A stretch of 64,000 nt of DNA, from NCBI GenBank assembly GCA_024220505.1, contig JAKZZE010000010.1:1426001-1490000 (forward strand), read 5' to 3'. This document shows, piece by piece, positions 24,521 through 36,503 of the stretch (the stretch's first letter is position 1; every line of letters begins with the position of its first letter). The notes under the pieces were generated by a model. It did not search any database. It saw nothing but the letters and a program-made list of their open reading frames with translations, and was not told the origin of the DNA. This DNA comes from Rhizopus arrhizus. Taxonomy: Eukaryota > Mucoromycota > Mucoromycetes > Mucorales > Rhizopodaceae. A program made the translations under genes and the position numbers.

Positions 24521-25315
24521 ATGACAGAACTACCAGACTATTATGAAATACTTGGTGTATCACCATCAGCTACTCAAGAGGAAATTCGAGAAGGTAAATC
24601 CTAAAAATGACGGTAAACCTATTTAACATAACTCTTTGCAGCTTATAAGAAAGAGGCTCTTTTGAATCACCCAGATAGACTTGGTAGTAGTATAAGCTCT
24701 TCTGAAAGACAAGAAGCTACAAGAAGATTTCAATTAATAGCAGATGCTTATTATACATTAAGCGATCGTTCAAGACGCCAATCATACGACAGATCAAGGT
24801 CACAGCAAGATCGTTTTACTCCTTTTTCTTCTGCCAGACCTAATGCTTCAACTACACAGGCTAATCATATATTTGGAGATGTATTTGAAGAGTTATTAAG
24901 ATCAGAAGGTAGTGAAAGAAATAAATCGAGAAATAAGATATGATTGTTTATTCGTCTATTAGTGGAACATCCAACTTATCTTTGGAGAATCCTTGGAGCA
25001 GGTGCAGGTGCAATATTAGGATTTATATTTGGAAATGTGCCCGGAGCAGCAATTGTAAGTATAGAAAGAAAGGTCTTAAATAGACCAAATCTCATTATTA
25101 TAATAGGGTGCATTAGCAGGAAAAACAGCTGGTCAAGTGAGAGACCACAAAGGTAAATAGTAATAAAAAGATAAAGAAATGATATATTTATATAAACATT
25201 AGGAGTGTCTGTTTATACAGCCTTTCAAAGATTGACAATGGAACAAAGAAGAAATATCTTGACTCACTTACTGGCAAGATTTGTTTCTGCTGGAGCGTCT
25301 GGTATGATGAAATAA
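24521..25315 (+). CDS. DnaJ-domain protein with glycine-zipper-like C-terminus
   Basis: Five exons are inferred: 24521-24593, 24642-24908, 24963-25054, 25107-25152 and 25203-25315. All have GT-AG borders, introns are 48-54 nt, and the product is 196 residues. Residues 6-70 are a J domain (DYYEILGVSPSATQEEIREA then NHPDRLG), containing the HPD tripeptide that stimulates Hsp70 ATPase. A Ser/Arg/Gln linker follows. Next is a Gly/Ala-rich hydrophobic stretch (WRILGAGAGAILGFIFG, then GALAGKTAG) that could insert in or lie on a membrane. The last exon reads VSVYTAFQRLTMEQRR. It is a J-protein co-chaperone; its location and Hsp70 partner are unknown. It converges on HEM14 with an 87-bp gap. Confidence 0.9.
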
Positions 25316-25402
25316 ACTTTATTTTGCTTTTATAACCCAAGAGAGCTTTTGTTTTTGTATGAAATAGCAGTAAATTTTATAATTTATTGTACAGCAATTT
25401 AT

Positions 25403-27143
25403 TTATGATTTCATAATCACGCTCGTGTTACCCCTACTTAGTCTTGCATTATCCCTCATTTCATCTACCGTTGGCTGTTCCTCCAGTTTACCAAGACCCG
25501 TAACGACCTTTTGACGAGAACCCAAGGCACCTGATACCAATAACTCCTCAACTAACATGCGACTGTTTTTGATACAATCAGGCACACTGACACCCAGATA
25601 GCTTGCGCCTGATACACTCAATGCATGTCCGTAATTCTTTTTAATGGCATGGTGAAGTGAAAGCATACGGTCTTGATGTCCGACGAGGTATTGCGGAATA
25701 CATTGTTTTTGAAGATTGACCATAGAGTATCGAGGTTCAGCATGGATATCGAGGAAGGTGCCAACGGCTTTACGGGCATGGTCCAGGGCTACTTTAGGCT
25801 CCAGCTCATCTATGGGCACATTTCCAAAGGCGTCTTTCCAATCTGAGCCTCCAATCATGGCCGTCAATTTGATCGCCCGCTCGGACTCGATCGGCAAAGC
25901 ATTTGAGTCAAAGACGACACCGAGGGTTCCCGGAAGTGGGTTACCGTACGGTGTGTCACGATGAGGAGTGAGGAACCCAAAACCATCATACTGAAGCTTC
26001 ATCTCGTCAGGCGAATAAGCTAAATTGACAACGGCAACATCGGCTGAAGGATTATAAGAGAGGTGAGGCAAGACAGGCTGATGTTGAACAAGTCTTTCAA
26101 GTACAGGAGAAGGTAAGGTAGATATGATATGATCAGCATGCACCGTCTTTCCCTTTTGAGTCTTTATCTTGCTTTCGTGTGCAATCTCGATATACTCTGC
26201 CGGATCATCGGTAATAACCTCCACGTTTGGACACTGCTCCAACCACGATGTAATTTGATGAGGCAGTGTGTCCATACCGCTCTTGAAACCAATCACGCTC
26301 ATCTTTTCCATACGGCCAAACCACTCTGGATCTTCTTTCCTTGATCGAGCTGCCATACCTCGTTCGCGTACACTTGTTGTTACTTGTGATGCGCCCTTCA
26401 TCATGCCTAGTACAGCACTGCCGTAAATGCGCTCAGCCTCATAAAGCGATCGCAAGGTGGATTGGAGTGAAAGCGACTTGATATCTCCCGCATAAATCCC
26501 ATGGATTACGGCACCCATCAAATGGATCGCTGTGTGCTCGTTGAATCGTCGAGTCATGAAGGAGTAAATTGACTCATCCTCTATTCCATCCTTGGCTATT
26601 CCATCCTTATCAAACCTTGAGGGTTTCAGAGGTTCGAGCAGAGCAGCGAGAGGTACGGATTTTAAGACTGGAGGTTTGTTGAGTAAGAAGGATTGCAGGT
26701 CAGAAGGAAGTGTATTGATTTTGTCCTTGTAATAAATGTAACGATTTCTAGCTGAAGGATGTGATTTGGAAACACTCATCAAGTTTTCATTATTTAATTC
26801 TAAATGTCTAATCTATTATATACAATTCATTACAGTTGCACATTGAGAGAACAAAACTCCTTTTTTTTACCATTTCTAATAGAATGGCGCCATTGGAGCC
26901 TTCAGGACGTAATGTTCTCGGACCTGCTTCGAACAAAATTGTGTTTTCTTTTGAGTTATTTTTAGGCAACTGGTGTATATTATCATAGTGGCCAGGTGTT
27001 ACTCTTCTACTTTCTATCCAACCACCCAGACGTTTCTTCCCTTCTATAAGTGTAATTTTTGTTGTAGGAGGGGCCATACGGGCTAAATAGTAAGCGGCTG
27101 ATAGACCAGAAATACCACCACCTAAAATAGCGACTGAGGACAT
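25403..27143 (-). CDS. HEM14: protoporphyrinogen oxidase
   Basis: This enzyme catalyses the oxidation of protoporphyrinogen IX to protoporphyrin IX, the penultimate step of heme synthesis, in mitochondria. Exon 1 is 26871-27143 and exon 2 is 25403-26812 (58-nt intron), giving 560 residues. The N-terminus has the FAD dinucleotide-binding motif VAILGGGISGLSAAYYLAR followed by LIEGKKRLGGWIES. FEAGPRTLRPEG is the family signature. The splice restores ILLEM-IRHLELNNENL and then VSKSHPSARNRYIYYKDK, the conserved block. The C-terminal FAD-contact region reads VSGASYLGVSVPDCI. The length fits fungal Hem14. A mitochondrial presequence is not obvious, as in many members of the family. Confidence 0.96.
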
Positions 27144-29067
27144 TTTTTTGTGAGTTAAAAGAAAATGTGGAAAAGTATTGAATCACATCTTTTTATGTGG
27201 CACATTTCATGCGGAGCAAGTGCCCTCTCTTTTTCTTGTATATCAAAAAGATCACTGAAAAAATCATTCGTTTTTGTTTGATATTAAACCTGTACGTTTT
27301 ATTTCTCATTTAAAAGAAAGAAAGACGAATGTGCTTTATTAAATAATTTTTCAAGTTTCTCTGAAAAAAGCAGAAGGCTCCTTCTTTCATTAAGAAAACT
27401 CATGCGATATAAATAACGAGAAGTGAATGTGAGAGCGATAAGCTTGAGTTCCCAAGCTTCTATGCCACTACAGAACAAGGCGGACGTTAGATTGAATATT
27501 TTGTGAATTTATTTTGCATTGTATTTACTAGTGCTTAGGATCGAACGAAGCGTCATTATGATGACTTGCTAACAATCTTCTTTGTTTGATGCCTCTTTCT
27601 AGAGAAGTATGTTTTTACAGGAGACTGTAGTTAAAATATAACTGCCCGACCATCATGCTTTACACATCAATTGCTGTATCAACCTCTCTACTTCATATCT
27701 ACAGTTTTAAAAAAAACTACAATGTACATTTTGATGCTTTCTGCTGTATGAGTTGAACATTATCCATTACAATGTAATGATCTTTGAGTTCTTCATGTAT
27801 ATTCAAGTATTTAAAGTACTTGCGATGAAATTAAGTAGTTCTCAGTAAATATCCTTGTTGTTGTTCTTGGTTTGGCTCCAGCTGCTTTTCTTTTCTTTTG
27901 ATGTGCATTGATCTTCTTATTTTTTGTTAGCAACATCATGGAGAGAAGTAACAACTAAAATTAGGGACTCGATTAAAAAGAAGTTGAAAGATGAAGGTAC
28001 TGTTTTGTTCAGGAAACTTGGATATGGAAGTCGAATTCTTTGTTTGTTAGTAGTCAGTTGCGGTCAAAATGCTTTGGCTTTCAACTGATTTTTACAAAAG
28101 TTTATTGCTTGTTGCCATATCTGCTGAAGCTTTGCAGTAAGTTTTCAATGAATATAAATACTAAGACAGTAATCACATACAATCCAGTTGAATGAAATGA
28201 AGCGATCTAGTTTCTTTAAAACTGTAGATATGAAGTAGAGAGGTTGCAAAGTGTAGTAAAAACAGAGAAGTATATTTCTAAATGATTTGTAAGGTTATAT
28301 TTATTTAGAAGCATACATCTTGGTATGTTTTTTCATAATGTGGTTATAACCATCTTTGAGCTGGCTACTTTTATTTTGATCCACAAGATCAAATATAAAG
28401 TGTAAAGAAATTAGTGTGTTTATCAACTACGCTTTGTTTTCAAAACAAAAATGAATCTTCACAATTAAATTAAAAATTATTCACTTTCTCATGATAGGAA
28501 ATTTGTTCACGACGTGTGCAGTTGACCTTATTAATGTTGTAGTTGCTCATTTTTTTTTGCTTGATTTGTTTTAAGAGGGTTGAAGTGAAAATGAAAATTC
28601 AATAAAAAATACGCATAATGATTGTTGAACGGTAGGGGGGTTTTAAACTTTTCGTGCAATTTTTTTCTTAATGGAGTCAAAGCTCAGGCTTATCGATGTG
28701 ACGATGTGATCAAGTCACTGTAGCTACTTTTAGGGTTTAAAGTGCATGCACGACTAGGCACTGATTTTAAAACTGTAAGTGTGTCAAAAAAAAAACTAAA
28801 AAAAGTTCATTTGAATAATTTTTCAATTCAATGTACACCATTTCCGGAAATAGATTACACAAACGCAAAATTTTTTTGCACGCATTTATTCCGGACAGCA
28901 TCTTTCCCGGAAATATTTAATAACCGCTTATTCTGTGCTGAAATAAGGACGTGCCTTCTGTTCGCACACTACGTCACATTTCATTTGGCTCCCAGTTTTA
29001 TGAAATGCTTGAAAAATCTTTTCTTTTTTTATATATTTTTTAATATCTGAAGATAACTTTATAAAAG
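27144..29067. other. intergenic region with an inverted repeat and an exon-like stretch
   Basis: This lies between HEM14 and the 4E-T-like gene. It holds the inverted repeat 27680-28246. Inside that, about 27931-27990 reads like an exon (SWREVTTKIRDSIKKKLKDE between TTAG and GGTACT). I cannot attach it to a gene. Near the 4E-T-like start there are two copies of TTCCGGAAAT-like sequence (about 28848 and 28906). Confidence 0.4.
27680..28246. repeat. 29-bp perfect inverted repeat, 567 bp end to end
   Basis: 27680-27708 is the exact reverse complement of 28218-28246 and begins CAACCTCTCTACTTCATATC. An imperfect match continues about 10 bp inward. I see no clear target duplication. It could be a small non-autonomous transposon or chance remnants of one. 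Confidence 0.6.
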
Positions 29068-30985
29068 ATGGTTGAGCATGATTCTAAAAAAGTAATTCGT
29101 TATACAAAAAAAATGATGATCCAACTGCATGACAGCCCACTTGTAAAAAAACCTGATTCACTGCCTTGTTTATCAACCTGGTTTGGGTAATTCACACAAA
29201 AGAAAGGAAGAAAGTTGCTTTGTATTAAAGAAAACAAAAATAGTGAGGACTTGGGATCACCCATTTTAAAAAATGTGTTAAATAGCGTAAATACATCTCG
29301 TACAATGCAAGGTAACAACAAAACATAAATATAAAAATAAAACTGTGAACTAACTTGTAAAACAGATAAAAATATTTTACTTACTCCACAAAAAGCAAAC
29401 TTTGTTTCTTCGTTGTATGGAGGGTTGAAAAAGAATGAAGAAAAACATACAAGACACAAAGTAAGCAATAATAAAATATGCTGTTGAAATAAAAAATTAA
29501 TGGCAATATTATAGCTCGATAACAACAACAGCCGTACACATCGTGGTAATTACATAGGAGGAGAGAAAGGATTCAATAACAACAACAAGTCAAAATATAC
29601 GAATCAATCACTACATAAACGATTTAATAATAACAACAATAAGCGGGATAATAGCAGCCATCATCATAGTCATCATCATCATTACAATAACCAATCTAAT
29701 AGAATGAGATCTGATGAGCATAATAATGAAAGAGTACCTGAATGGTTGGATTATGAATCAAAAGAGCAACAAGAAAATACACCAGTCAATGATTTAGAAT
29801 TATGGAAATCTTCTATGAAAAAAAAGGATGGAATTGATGAGAAAATAGAGCAAAAAGGTAAAAAATGAAATAAGAAACCATTATATACATCAAGACTGAA
29901 CATTTATACATAGAAACAGAGCAGGCATTCTCACTCTTGACTCTTGACCAAAAGAATGGATTCGACGACTTTTTTATAAATGAAACTGAAATGTTACCAA
30001 CCCGTCGTGATAATCAAACTGGTTCACGTTTTGCTAAATTCTTTGCAAAGCGTGAAGGAGAAGAGGAAGAAGTAGTGCAAAAAGAGCCTACGATCGAGCC
30101 AAGATCAATTAGCGTAAATGATTTGTTTGGTAATAACGGAATAACACATCAACATCAGCAACATCTTCAACAACAACAAAAGCAACAACCGATAGAGAAC
30201 AACAATAACGTTCGAGTATTATCTGAGGATGATATTCTGCAATCCTTAGGAGCAAAAAAGAATAGCAGCAATGATAAACCAGTAATGAATGATGCTATTG
30301 GGTTTAATAGAGTACTTCAGATATTATCTCAGCCAAAGGTAAACATACACACAAGTACCGCTATTGATTGCTTACACGTGTACTATAGCCTGCCATTGAA
30401 GAAGAGAATAGGCAGCAGTCATCTATGCCTTCGACACCTATTAATGAACTGCCTATTCCATTAACAGAAAACAAAGCAAACAGTAAACCATCCACTCCTA
30501 CTTTATCTCATCATCGTTTTGGTAATACAAATTTACCGACTGCTGTTTTACGTCAAATGAGCGCACGCTCTTCTCCTTCATTACAAACAAGTAAATCATC
30601 ATCAAATGATAGTATTAGAGATGCAGCACCCATTAAACAACAACCAGTACCATTCTTTCCTTATCAACAACCACATTTTTCACCTCATCAACAACAACAG
30701 ATGATGGATATGTTTCCTATGGGCCAAATGGTACCACCAAGGCCTAATGGTAATAATAACATTGAACAATTTCTGCCTCCTCATATGATGATGCAACCAC
30801 CGCCTTTACCTCCTGGTGTACCAACCAATACAGCACAGAGACCTATGATGCCACCCCATCATCATCCTCTTATGCAAGGACAATTCCCTATACAAAGAGA
30901 TATGATGCATCCTATGCCACCTTATGTTATGACAAATGGTAACCATGATAGCCATAATAATATAATACGTGAATTGACAGGTTAA
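29068..30985 (+). CDS. 4E-T-like eIF4E-binding protein (putative)
   Basis: Four exons are inferred: 29068-29186, 29532-29857, 29914-30338 and 30389-30985, giving 488 residues. The N-terminus reads VIRYTKKMMIQLHDSPLV then LPCLSTWFG. This matches the eIF4E-binding start of 4E-T proteins, YX4(L/M)-hydrophobic followed by SPLVKKP and WFG. Next come an Asn/His-rich stretch, RVPEWLDYE, and GSRFAKFFAKREGEEEE, also typical of 4E-T. The rest is low-complexity Gln, Pro, Met and His, ending NNIIRELTG. Such proteins repress translation and route mRNAs to P-bodies. The first intron (345 nt) is unusually long for this window. The stop is followed in frame by 17 more sense codons, discussed in the findings. 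Confidence 0.78.
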
Positions 30986-31076
30986 ATAGGTATTCCACCT
31001 CAGCTATTCAATAAAACTCAAGGATGGGAACGCCAGTAACAAATGGTAATAAAAAAGGGGTGTCTACCTACTACTT

Positions 31077-31407
31077 TTACAAGTGAAAACCTTAACCTTT
31101 CTCGAAAGAAAGGAAACCATATTTGTCATGGCGATAAATAAAAATAATTATTTTTGCTGTCGACAAAAAAAAAAGGGGGAGGGAGGCTGGTCTTTATGTT
31201 CCTTTCTAAACAGAGACGCTGATACTCTTCATATTTTCTGACAGTGTTGTTGTCCTGTTTCCAAAGTATATCTCATGTCTTGCAAACAAGGATGCTTTAG
31301 CCGGAAACGTTTTTAGTTTGGATTTGTGAGTCGATGTTATGTGAATTGCAAATTCGAGATTCTGAACCTGTCAATTGTCATTACCAAAAAAAAATCATTA
31401 GCTACTT
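31077..31407 (+). repeat. 330-bp inverted repeat, left arm
   Basis: This arm is the reverse complement of 35963-36291 with only a handful of differences and small A-tract length changes. The two arms enclose 31077-36291. Near the outer end is a perfect hairpin, CCTTTCT-CGAA-AGAAAGG (31097-31114 approx.). The arm begins some 90 bp after the 4E-T-like stop. Confidence 0.9.
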
Positions 31408-31744
31408 TACAATCTAAACATCTTCAGGAGATGCAGACTTTCTTTCTATTTTAATATTAGAGATCATGCACTTGACACACGTCATCAAAAAGTTCAACAG
31501 CGTTATCGTTATATGTAGTTCCTAGCTAGACACATGCTTCGGCCAAACATGCAGAGAACCTAGAAGCTAGTATATCGACGAAAGGAAGGCGTTTGTTAAA
31601 CAAGGTGTCATCAGCAGTGCTACTGATAAGCTTAACAAAAAACGTTTATTAACCGCATCACATCAGATCCGAAGTTCTTGCACATTTAAGAGAGAGCTTT
31701 TTGGATTTGTAATTCAATAATGTACTATCCGGTGAATAGACTTT

Positions 31745-33480
31745 AAATCCACGAGATTAACAATAGACAATGTAATCCTGGTGATCCAACAAGACGATGT
31801 AAATTTGGCTTCCTAAAGGAACCTATTGAAAAGACAAAATGTGAAAATGGTTATGTTGTTTACAGACTTACAGTATCGGATGAAAATGTGAATGATTATA
31901 ATCCTTATCTACTGGATAATTCTCGTACAAGCATGGATATACAATACAACGATGGTCCTCAAACAGTCGGATGTCTTGGCAAGTGTCTGATAAAAGACAA
32001 TTATAAAGTAAAGTAATGCTGAAGAACATACAACTTCAAGTATTTAGATGTTATCAAAAACCTTTGTAACCGAAAGGGATCATTATTAAGCAAGGATATA
32101 GGTTCAGTAGAAGCAACACATGATGTTCAAGTATAACATATGCACAGCAACTCTAAAAGTGGCGTGTTTTTTAACATCAGTCTTCTCCATGAAGATTAAA
32201 AAAGATATCAAAAATTTGTCAGATAGCTCTGAAGACATTCTTGCAAAGATTCACGTCGAGAAATGCAAAACACGAAATAGTGCTTCAGAGAGTATTACAC
32301 TAGAATTCTTTTGCTTCTACTAAAGAGCATCATGGAATGAAGAGGAAATGAAAGCAAGTGGAATGGATGACAACAGGGATGAGACTGCTTTGTTTTATGA
32401 AGGACTACTAAAGTACGTCTCCTGTAATCCATATTAATATATCATGAAAACAAAAAAAGCTTTTTTTGAAGAACTTTTAATCAAAGCAAGATGATTAGTG
32501 AAAGCTTCTGTTATTAAGAAACAGTAACGAAACAGGCAATTTTTAATACAACTTTTTTGAGGGAAAAGGGCCAGCGACCTATATGAAAAAAGTTCGTATT
32601 TGTCGTATTCGAAAGATTCCAGCTATTTCCTAACATACTTTTCATTCAATCCAGATTACTATGAAGAGCTAATTTGATTAGGTGAAAGATATAGTAGTAT
32701 TGAAATATCTAGAAAGGTCAACATACAGTCTTTACGTGATGTCTTAGATGTTGAAAGAGGTTTAAAACCTTGTAAAAAGGAATCAGAGGTCATGATGACA
32801 AGCGCTGTTCCTCAGAAAAAAGCGTATATAATCAAATGATGGATGAAACAGAATTGAATTCAGTATCTTTCATTTCTGGTGCAGCAGGTATATGCAAATC
32901 CTATATTCTTAGGATGTTCAAACGATGATGTAGGCTTGAAGGTAATAGGGTTAATGCTTAATCATGTATTTGCATAGCGTAATTGGCTTTATATTAAAAC
33001 TAGGTCTTTAAGGTTGCTCCCACTGGTGTTGCAGCTTATAACGTTTCAGGCCAAACATTGCATCGTTTTTCGGTATGGCAAATAAGCCAATGATTCCCAG
33101 CTATCAAGCTTTGGACACCTATGTTAAGCTTTATATAAAAATGGTTTTGCTAATTGATGAATATTCAATAATAAACTATCCTCTTTAACAATATAGAGCA
33201 GCTACCACCAGTTCAAAAGCAAGAGGGACTACTATGAAATTCACACATTTTCAACTCAGTCATCTGATACAATTTGCAATCACTTACTAGACAGACACAC
33301 AGACAGATAGATACACAATTTGTAGATGTTTTGAACAAAGTCAGAATATGTCAATTCGATAAAGACACAATTGAATTCATCAGTAAAAGAACTGTTCTGA
33401 AATCAGAACTATCTTAATGTTCAATGTAACTATATACCACTATAGGAACATTCACAAGACCAAAAAAGAAATATGAGCAG
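31745..33480 (+). pseudogene. decayed Helitron-type Rep/helicase
   Basis: Scattered frames match the Helitron helicase. At about 31745-32015 it reads CNPGDPTRRCKFGFLKEP, then YNPYLL, SMDIQYND and GKCLIKD, the domain that follows the Rep part. At about 32870-32920 comes FISGAAGICKSYILRMF, a Walker A in which the family GTGKS is changed to GICKS. At about 33005-33065 comes VAPTGVAAYNVSGQTLHRF, the next Pif1 motif. At about 33145-33175 comes LLIDEYSII (Walker B), and at about 33320-33400 FVDVLNKVRICQFDKDTIEF. Many stops and frameshifts separate these blocks and the Walker A is ruined, so it is dead. Order and spacing agree with one original gene. Confidence 0.85.
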
Positions 33481-33885
33481 GTTTTCATAGAGTCACTTAC
33501 GTCTATTACAGATTGTTAATGTTACAAATTATATCAAAGGGAAGCATGTGATGAATACTGCATAAATGTAATCAAATAATGAATGGAATGATAACAAAAC
33601 TTAATAGTACTTTATAATAGTCGCTAGAACAAACACATCATGGATGAATTCATTCGTCATGGTTCAAACAGTATATGTAAGCAGCGATTTGTAACCGTTT
33701 TCAAGCATTATCTTGATAGGACTGTGGAAAATTTAATTGCAATCTCTTTCTAATTCTCTATTTTGGATTCCGTGTTTTGCATCATTTGGTAGCAGTTTCA
33801 TTATGTATATGTTTTAAACGAAGTTAATCATTCAATTTTCAATTGAAAATTCCATGTTCATTAAAGAAATAATCATTAATAATTT

Positions 33886-34095
33886 TTAATTTCTTAGTTG
33901 CTTTTTTTCATTTATAAAAATGGTAAAAAAGTCCTTCCCCATCGTGAAATGGGAAAGGACTACGAAAAAACCCTCCATCGTCCCGTCCTCCAGCCGAAGC
34001 CTTTGGGCAGTTAGGTAGTTTTTATTAAAGAAAACCCTTCCGAAGTCAGGCAAAGAAATGTCTACCATCCTACTTTTCAACTTGCGCCTACGAGT
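33886..34095. other. GC-richer island inside the inverted-repeat segment
   Basis: About 33935-34095 is visibly richer in G+C than its surroundings. It holds a hairpin GTCCTTCCCC...GGGAAAGGAC near 33930-33960. On the minus strand it is open and reads DISLPDFGRVFFNKNYLTAQ. It could be a captured gene fragment or a structured terminus. No family was recognised. Confidence 0.35.
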
Positions 34096-35962
34096 GTTCA
34101 GATAGTTCTTTGAATGAAGAAAAAAATTGCAAACAGGAATAACGACTTTATTTATACTTTTTTTTTCAGGAGAAGTTATGACTGCTTCTTTTCAAATTAT
34201 TTTTTTATTGGTCAATCATTATTACAATATGGACTTGTGATCATTCCTAACGACTATAGGTTATCGTCTTATACATAAACAAAAGGGACTGTTTATTAAA
34301 AAATTATTAACAATGCCATAATTGGTATAGATTATAGTACATGAATAACTGAGAAAAAAAAATTCTTTAAAGCAATACAAGAATTCAATACATGACTTAT
34401 AAAGTTTAAAGTAATAGAAGTGTTATATGTAATTATGTTATATAATACGCTTTTATTTTATCATTTTTATTGCAATACGTCCAACTTAGTGGGGAATAAA
34501 ACTCTATCATTCCGCGCATTTCCTGTACGTGTCTGAAAGTGAACAAAAAAGGGACTCAATAGCACTATAAATGAGCATAATAAATGTGAATTGACAATGT
34601 GAGCTGTGAATTAGTATTAGATCAAAAGAACAAGCATCCCATTAAGTATGTCGTGAGTGCTATAAATTCTAAGACATTACATATATCGCTTTTATTACTA
34701 TGATTGATGTATTTATAAGGAAAGGAGATGGCATGGACAAGTCATAAGGATTTTTAAAAGAAGAAATAAAACAATTTATAGTAAAAGAGGATAATGTTTG
34801 CTCTTAACATTATTAAATCTGCTTTAATTTTTGAATTTTATATCATAGGCAAATGTGGGCCTTTTTTTTCACTTGGTTTGCGGACGTCGATTCGCTCTCT
34901 CAAAAAATATTATGCAGATAATTTTTACCTACTTTTCACAATGTGCCGTATCCATGCAATGTTAATTACGCTTTAGAAACTAACTATACCAAGAATAAGC
35001 GTGATTATGGTCTTGGCTATTGCTGCTATGGACTTAGTAGGAGTATACCCCTTCGGTCGCTTATAGTTACAAGCTATTTAAAAGTTAAAATCCGCCTCGT
35101 CTAGGGAAACACTTAAAAAATGACATGAATAAAAATTGTGTTTCCTGCATTGCTATAAGAATCGCTCCAGCGCAATCTTTAATTATTTTAAAAAGGGATA
35201 ATATGTTATCATTCTTCAAGCATGAAGCAGTTCCTTTGGAGTAACTTCTCCTTTTTACTCTAGAAATTGCTTCCGGCTTATTCTACTTGTTTAAAAAGCA
35301 ATATGCAAATTTTCATAATTTTTTTCGAAGAACCTAATTTCGCATGGACCCCTTCTTTAAAAGAAAAATGAGTTGCATTATCTGGTTAACTGTGTATTTT
35401 GATAAGTTTATTTTATTCTTATATCTCTCATTTATTATCACTAAGGATAATATTTCTGCAAACTCTGTTGTTTTATCTAGTTATTTTACTTTCCTGTAAA
35501 AATGGCCCATAACCGGAAGGACTCGATTTCATGCATAAATACCAGTATGTCTTTATGATACTTCCATAAGTGGTGACATGCAATCAGCTCTACGATTGTT
35601 GATACACCCTTTTTAAATCCAATTGACACATGAGAGGCGTTGAAATGAAAAGTCATTGATTGAATTTTATTGTGTAAATATGCTGCTAAAAAAGCTAATA
35701 GCATGTCAACAATAGCTTTAACAAATGCAGTTATAATTGAGTTCAGAGGTACAATAACAAACAGTTATGAAGCATCCATTAACAATTAAATAACGTAAAA
35801 TCTACACTTGATAATGTAGAGAATAGAACAAGCAAAAAACTTTTATTTTAAACAGATGTATACCTGATCCACTTGTTCTATCTGGTATACAGTAATAAGA
35901 GCTGTCAAACTTTATGTTGTTAAATCGTTGTGATAATCAAAAACAGTTGGAATAATCGAGAG
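34096..35962. other. AT-rich interior of the inverted-repeat segment
   Basis: I see no coding similarity and no repeats other than the right arm at 35963. It is probably degraded transposon filler. Confidence 0.35.
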
Positions 35963-36291
35963 AAGTAGCTAATGATTTTTTTTGATAATGACAATTGACA
36001 GGTTCAGAATCTCGAATTTGCAATTCACATAACATCGACTCACAAATCCAAACTAAAAACGTTTCCGGCTAAAGCATCCTTGTTTGCAAGACATGAGGTA
36101 TACTTTGGAAACAGGACAACAACACTGTCAGAAAATATGAAGAGTATCAGTGTCTCTGTTTAGAAAGAAATATAAAGACCAGCCTCCCTCCCCCTTTTTT
36201 TTTGTCGACAGCAAAAATAATTATTTTTATTTATCGCCATGACAAATATGGTTTCCTTTCTTTCGAGAAAGGTTAAGGTTTTCGCTTGTAA
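35963..36291 (-). repeat. 330-bp inverted repeat, right arm
   Basis: This is the reverse complement of 31077-31407. Similarity stops at TTACAAG on the outer side and GCTACTT on the inner side in both arms. Right of it, 36374-36450 reads DTLEEYMEELGIKRKPEIDH on the plus strand, a short orphan coding-like stretch. Confidence 0.9.
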
Positions 36292-36503
36292 TAGATGACT
36301 CAAACTCCTAAATGTACAAAAGACAGGAATGATTTGTGCAGCTTTTTTTCTTTCTTTCACACTCAAATAAACGAATGATACTTTGGAAGAATACATGGAA
36401 GAGTTAGGAATAAAGAGAAAGCCTGAAATCGATCATGTTAAAAATCGGTGAAGAATGGTAAGGAAGGTACCATGGCTTGATTTTGATATAGTTTTTTTTT
36501 TAT

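Noticed and set aside
34980..35110. Slightly more GC-rich stretch considered as a possible 5S rRNA or tRNA gene
   Set aside because: No 5S-like promoter block, no tRNA B-box-like GGTTCGAAT sequence and no cloverleaf pattern could be found.
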